Of a DNA stretch of 7,814 nucleotides, positions 5,352-7,814 are shown piece after piece; position 1 is the stretch's first letter, and every line of letters begins with the position of its first letter. The position numbers and the translations under genes were made by a program. A model generated the notes under the pieces. The model was not told the origin of the DNA. It ran no database searches and saw only the letters and a program-made list of their open reading frames with translations. The DNA comes from Bacteroidota bacterium (GTDB lineage Bacteria > Bacteroidota > Bacteroidia > Bacteroidales > UBA10428), in the NCBI GenBank assembly GCA_024640925.1, contig JAHEEB010000162.1:1-7814 (forward strand), given 5' to 3'.

Positions 5352-7781
5352 TTATACATTAGCTACCCTGATAATATCGGCAAAGACTCCAGCCGCAGTA
5401 ACATCAGCACCTGCTCCATATCCTCTGATAACCAAAGGATCTTCATGATATCGTTCTGTTGTTAACAGCAAAATATTGTTGCTTCCTTCAAGCGGATATG
5501 CCGGATGCAAAATATCTACTTCCTGCAGGCCAATCTTTGCTATGCCCTTATCAAGACTTGCAATAAATCTTAATCTAAGTCCCTTTTCGGTTATGGTACG
5601 TCTTTTTTCTTCAAATTCCACATCATATTTTGTTACTTTTTGCCAAAAATCGTCGAGTGAGCCTTCAAAGCATTCAGCAGGAAGGAATGTTTCAATAAGT
5701 ACATCCTTTTGTTCAATGGGATAACCTGCTTCACGGGCAAGAATAACCAATTTTCTTACAACATCAATACCGCTAAGATCGATGCGTGGATCAGGTTCGC
5801 TAAACCCTTTCTCCATAGCCATCTTAATAGCTTTACTCATAGACACATCGCTACTCAGCGCATTGAAAATAAAGTTCAATGTTCCTGATAAAACAGCTTC
5901 GAGTTTAAGAATTTTATCCCCGCTCCTACTCAAATCGTTTATTGTATTAATAATCGGCAACCCTGCTCCTACGTTGGTTTCGTACATAAATTTCACATTG
6001 TGCGAAAGAGCAGTTTTTTTTAAGTCGCGGTAAAGCTCATATTCCGACGAACATGCAATTTTATTCGATGTAACAACTGAACCATACGACGAAAGAACTT
6101 TCTTATATAAAGAAGAAACCTGTCCTTCGGGAGTACAATCGACAAACACACTATTACGTAAATTAATTTCTGAGATAGCCTCTACAAATTTATTCAGGTC
6201 TGCAGGCTCACCCTTTTCGATCAATTCTTTATAATTTAATAAATCTATTCCTTCCGGATCAATAATCATCTTCTTTGAACGGCAAATTCCAACCACATTT
6301 ACTTTTAATTTGTGTTCCTCTAAAAGATGATTTTGTTGTTGTATAATTTGTTTGATTAGACTTCCGCCTACCGTACCAATTCCGACCATATACACATGTA
6401 ATTCCTTATAATGACTGAGAAAAAATCCTTCGTGAATTACATTGAGAGCCTTTTTCAGGCTCCTTTTATTTATTACAACTGAAATATTTAACTCTGAAGA
6501 ACCCTGAGCAGTTGCAATGGCGCTTATTCCATTCCGCCCAAGAGCCTGAAATAGGGTTGCTGAAATACCAGGGGTATTTTTCATCTGTTCCCCAACAATA
6601 GCTATGATGGATAAATCTCTTTCAATGGCAACACGAACCTCATCACGAATTTGAATTTCCGCTTCAAATTCCTTCTCAATAGCAGCAACAGCAATTTGTG
6701 TGTCAAAGGGTGCTATTGCAAATGTTATAGAATATTCAGAAGAAGCCTGGGTAATCAGGATAATATTCACATCTGCACGCGCAAGAGCACCAAACAATCG
6801 AGATGAAATACCCTTTGTTCCCATCATTCCAGGTCCCTGTAGGGTAACCAGATCGATATCGTCAATGGAAGAAACTCCTTTAATGGGCGAACCACCTGTT
6901 TGTGCCTGAGATTTCTCAATAATTGTAGTACCAGGGGCCTCCGGATTAAAAGTATTCTTAATTATTATTGGAATTTTCTTTTGCAGTGCAGGTTGAATAG
7001 TTGGAGTATAAACAACCTTGGCACCAAAGTGTGCCAGTTCCATAGCTTCGGCATAGGATAATGATTCTATGGCAAAAGCTTTCTTAACTTTCCTCGGATC
7101 GGCAGTCATAAACCCATCGACATCTGTCCAAATTTCTAAGATTGTGGCATTCAATGCTGCAGCATAAATGGCTGCAGTATAATCGGAACCTCCCCTTCCA
7201 AGCAAAGTGGTTTTTCCTTCTGAATCGGATCCGATAAAACCCGGAACCACACAAATGCCATTAAAGTCCTTATATTGTTTACTAATATTTGCATTTGTAA
7301 TCTCAAAATTAACAACTGCATTTAGATAATTACTGTCCGTTTTTATCAGGGTACGTGAATCGATAAATATGGCATTATCAAAAGCATTCGCTATGATGGT
7401 TGCAGATAGCAATTCGCCATAGCTAAGTATTCTGGCACGGGTTTTTGAAGTTAAATCACTCAGAAGGTATACACCTTCGAGTATGTCGTTTAATTCTTTT
7501 AACATCGAATCGACTGCAAAAAGCACCGTTTTTTTTTCGGAAGTTGTTGTAATTTCGCGCACAGCTAAAGAATAGCGTGCGCTAATATCATTTAAAAGGT
7601 TTTTGTACTCTGGGTTTTTTGAAGCAGCCATGGCTGATACCTTTTCAAGTTGATCGGTTACACCCTGAAAAGCCGATACAACAATAATCAACGGCTTCTG
7701 TTTAAAGCCAGCAATTTCCATCACCCGTTTAATCCTGTCGGGTGAGCCTACTGATGAACCTCCAAATTTCAGTACTTTCAT
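5352..7781 (-). CDS. thrA: Bifunctional aspartokinase / homoserine dehydrogenase
   Basis: This enzyme catalyses the first and third steps from aspartate to threonine: ATP-dependent phosphorylation of aspartate, and NAD(P)H-dependent reduction of aspartate semialdehyde to homoserine. Its 809 residues match ThrA/MetL-type fusions (about 810-820). The kinase domain has KFGGSSVG (5-12), LGRGGSDYTA (195-204), WTDVDGFMTADPR (218-230) and HFGAKVVYTPTIQPA (252-266). Two ACT domains follow, at about 307-385 and 388-450, with TQASSEYSI (344-352) and AQGSSELNISV (425-435). The glutamines at 345 and 426 correspond to positions used for threonine binding in related enzymes, so feedback inhibition by threonine is likely. 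The dehydrogenase domain has the Rossmann glycines in VGIGTVGGSL (466-475), VTSNKIA (570-576), ETNVGAGLPIINT (601-613), LSGTLNFIF (631-639) and DPRIDLSGIDVVRK (664-677) with the expected catalytic Asp668 and Lys677. It is the first gene of the cluster. Only 33 AT-rich bases upstream are visible, so a promoter or attenuator cannot be judged. Confidence 0.97.
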   Translation of the reverse strand: MKVLKFGGSSVGSPDRIKRVMEIAGFKQKPLIIVVSAFQGVTDQLEKVSAMAASKNPEYKNLLNDISARYSLAVREITTTSEKKTVLFAVDSMLKELNDILEGVYLLSDLTSKTRARILSYGELLSATIIANAFDNAIFIDSRTLIKTDSNYLNAVVNFEITNANISKQYKDFNGICVVPGFIGSDSEGKTTLLGRGGSDYTAAIYAAALNATILEIWTDVDGFMTADPRKVKKAFAIESLSYAEAMELAHFGAKVVYTPTIQPALQKKIPIIIKNTFNPEAPGTTIIEKSQAQTGGSPIKGVSSIDDIDLVTLQGPGMMGTKGISSRLFGALARADVNIILITQASSEYSITFAIAPFDTQIAVAAIEKEFEAEIQIRDEVRVAIERDLSIIAIVGEQMKNTPGISATLFQALGRNGISAIATAQGSSELNISVVINKRSLKKALNVIHEGFFLSHYKELHVYMVGIGTVGGSLIKQIIQQQNHLLEEHKLKVNVVGICRSKKMIIDPEGIDLLNYKELIEKGEPADLNKFVEAISEINLRNSVFVDCTPEGQVSSLYKKVLSSYGSVVTSNKIACSSEYELYRDLKKTALSHNVKFMYETNVGAGLPIINTINDLSRSGDKILKLEAVLSGTLNFIFNALSSDVSMSKAIKMAMEKGFSEPDPRIDLSGIDVVRKLVILAREAGYPIEQKDVLIETFLPAECFEGSLDDFWQKVTKYDVEFEEKRRTITEKGLRLRFIASLDKGIAKIGLQEVDILHPAYPLEGSNNILLLTTERYHEDPLVIRGYGAGADVTAAGVFADIIRVANV

Positions 7782-7814
7782 TTCCTGTAATTTTAATTAA
7801 TATAAATTTTTCTG

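Noticed and set aside
1..7814. Mobile elements, CRISPR arrays, tRNA or rRNA genes.
   Set aside because: No transposase, direct-repeat arrays, terminal inverted repeats or RNA-gene-like sequences were seen, and the genes are intact and tightly packed.

Overview
The window is AT-rich, and all of its genes lie on the minus strand, tightly packed. It looks like chromosomal DNA from a member of the Bacteroidota. The evidence for that is a fused aspartokinase-homoserine dehydrogenase with thrC two genes downstream, mostly weak Shine-Dalgarno sequences, and two coiled-coil proteins that resemble conserved hypothetical proteins I remember from that phylum. The phylum call is an inference, because no rRNA or marker gene is present.

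Right half (7781 down to 2629): a threonine-biosynthesis gene cluster, read right to left. The order is thrA (bifunctional aspartokinase I / homoserine dehydrogenase), a HAD-superfamily phosphatase resembling HxpB/YniC, thrC (threonine synthase), then a ThrH-type HAD phosphotransferase/phosphatase. Gaps are 18, 10 and 52 bases, so at least the first three genes are probably one transcript. A classical GHMP-type homoserine kinase (ThrB) is absent from the cluster. The ThrH homologue can plausibly fill that step by moving phosphate from phosphoserine to homoserine. With ThrA making homoserine and ThrC using O-phosphohomoserine, this would close the route from aspartate to threonine, apart from aspartate-semialdehyde dehydrogenase, which is not in the window.

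Spacer (2628 to 2420): about 209 bases with no convincing gene, terminator or consensus promoter.

Left half (2419 down to 1): a second three-gene group. It encodes a soluble charged coiled-coil protein (222 aa), a membrane-anchored coiled-coil protein (346 aa) whose helical part resembles PspA/IM30 (ESCRT-III-like) proteins, and the first 234 codons of a membrane-anchored periplasmic solute-binding-protein-like protein that runs off the left edge. The first two genes overlap by an ATGA and the third starts 11 bases later, so they are very likely co-translated. I read this group as a candidate envelope-stress or envelope-sensing module. It is the least understood and most interesting part of the window. 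Its function is inference only.
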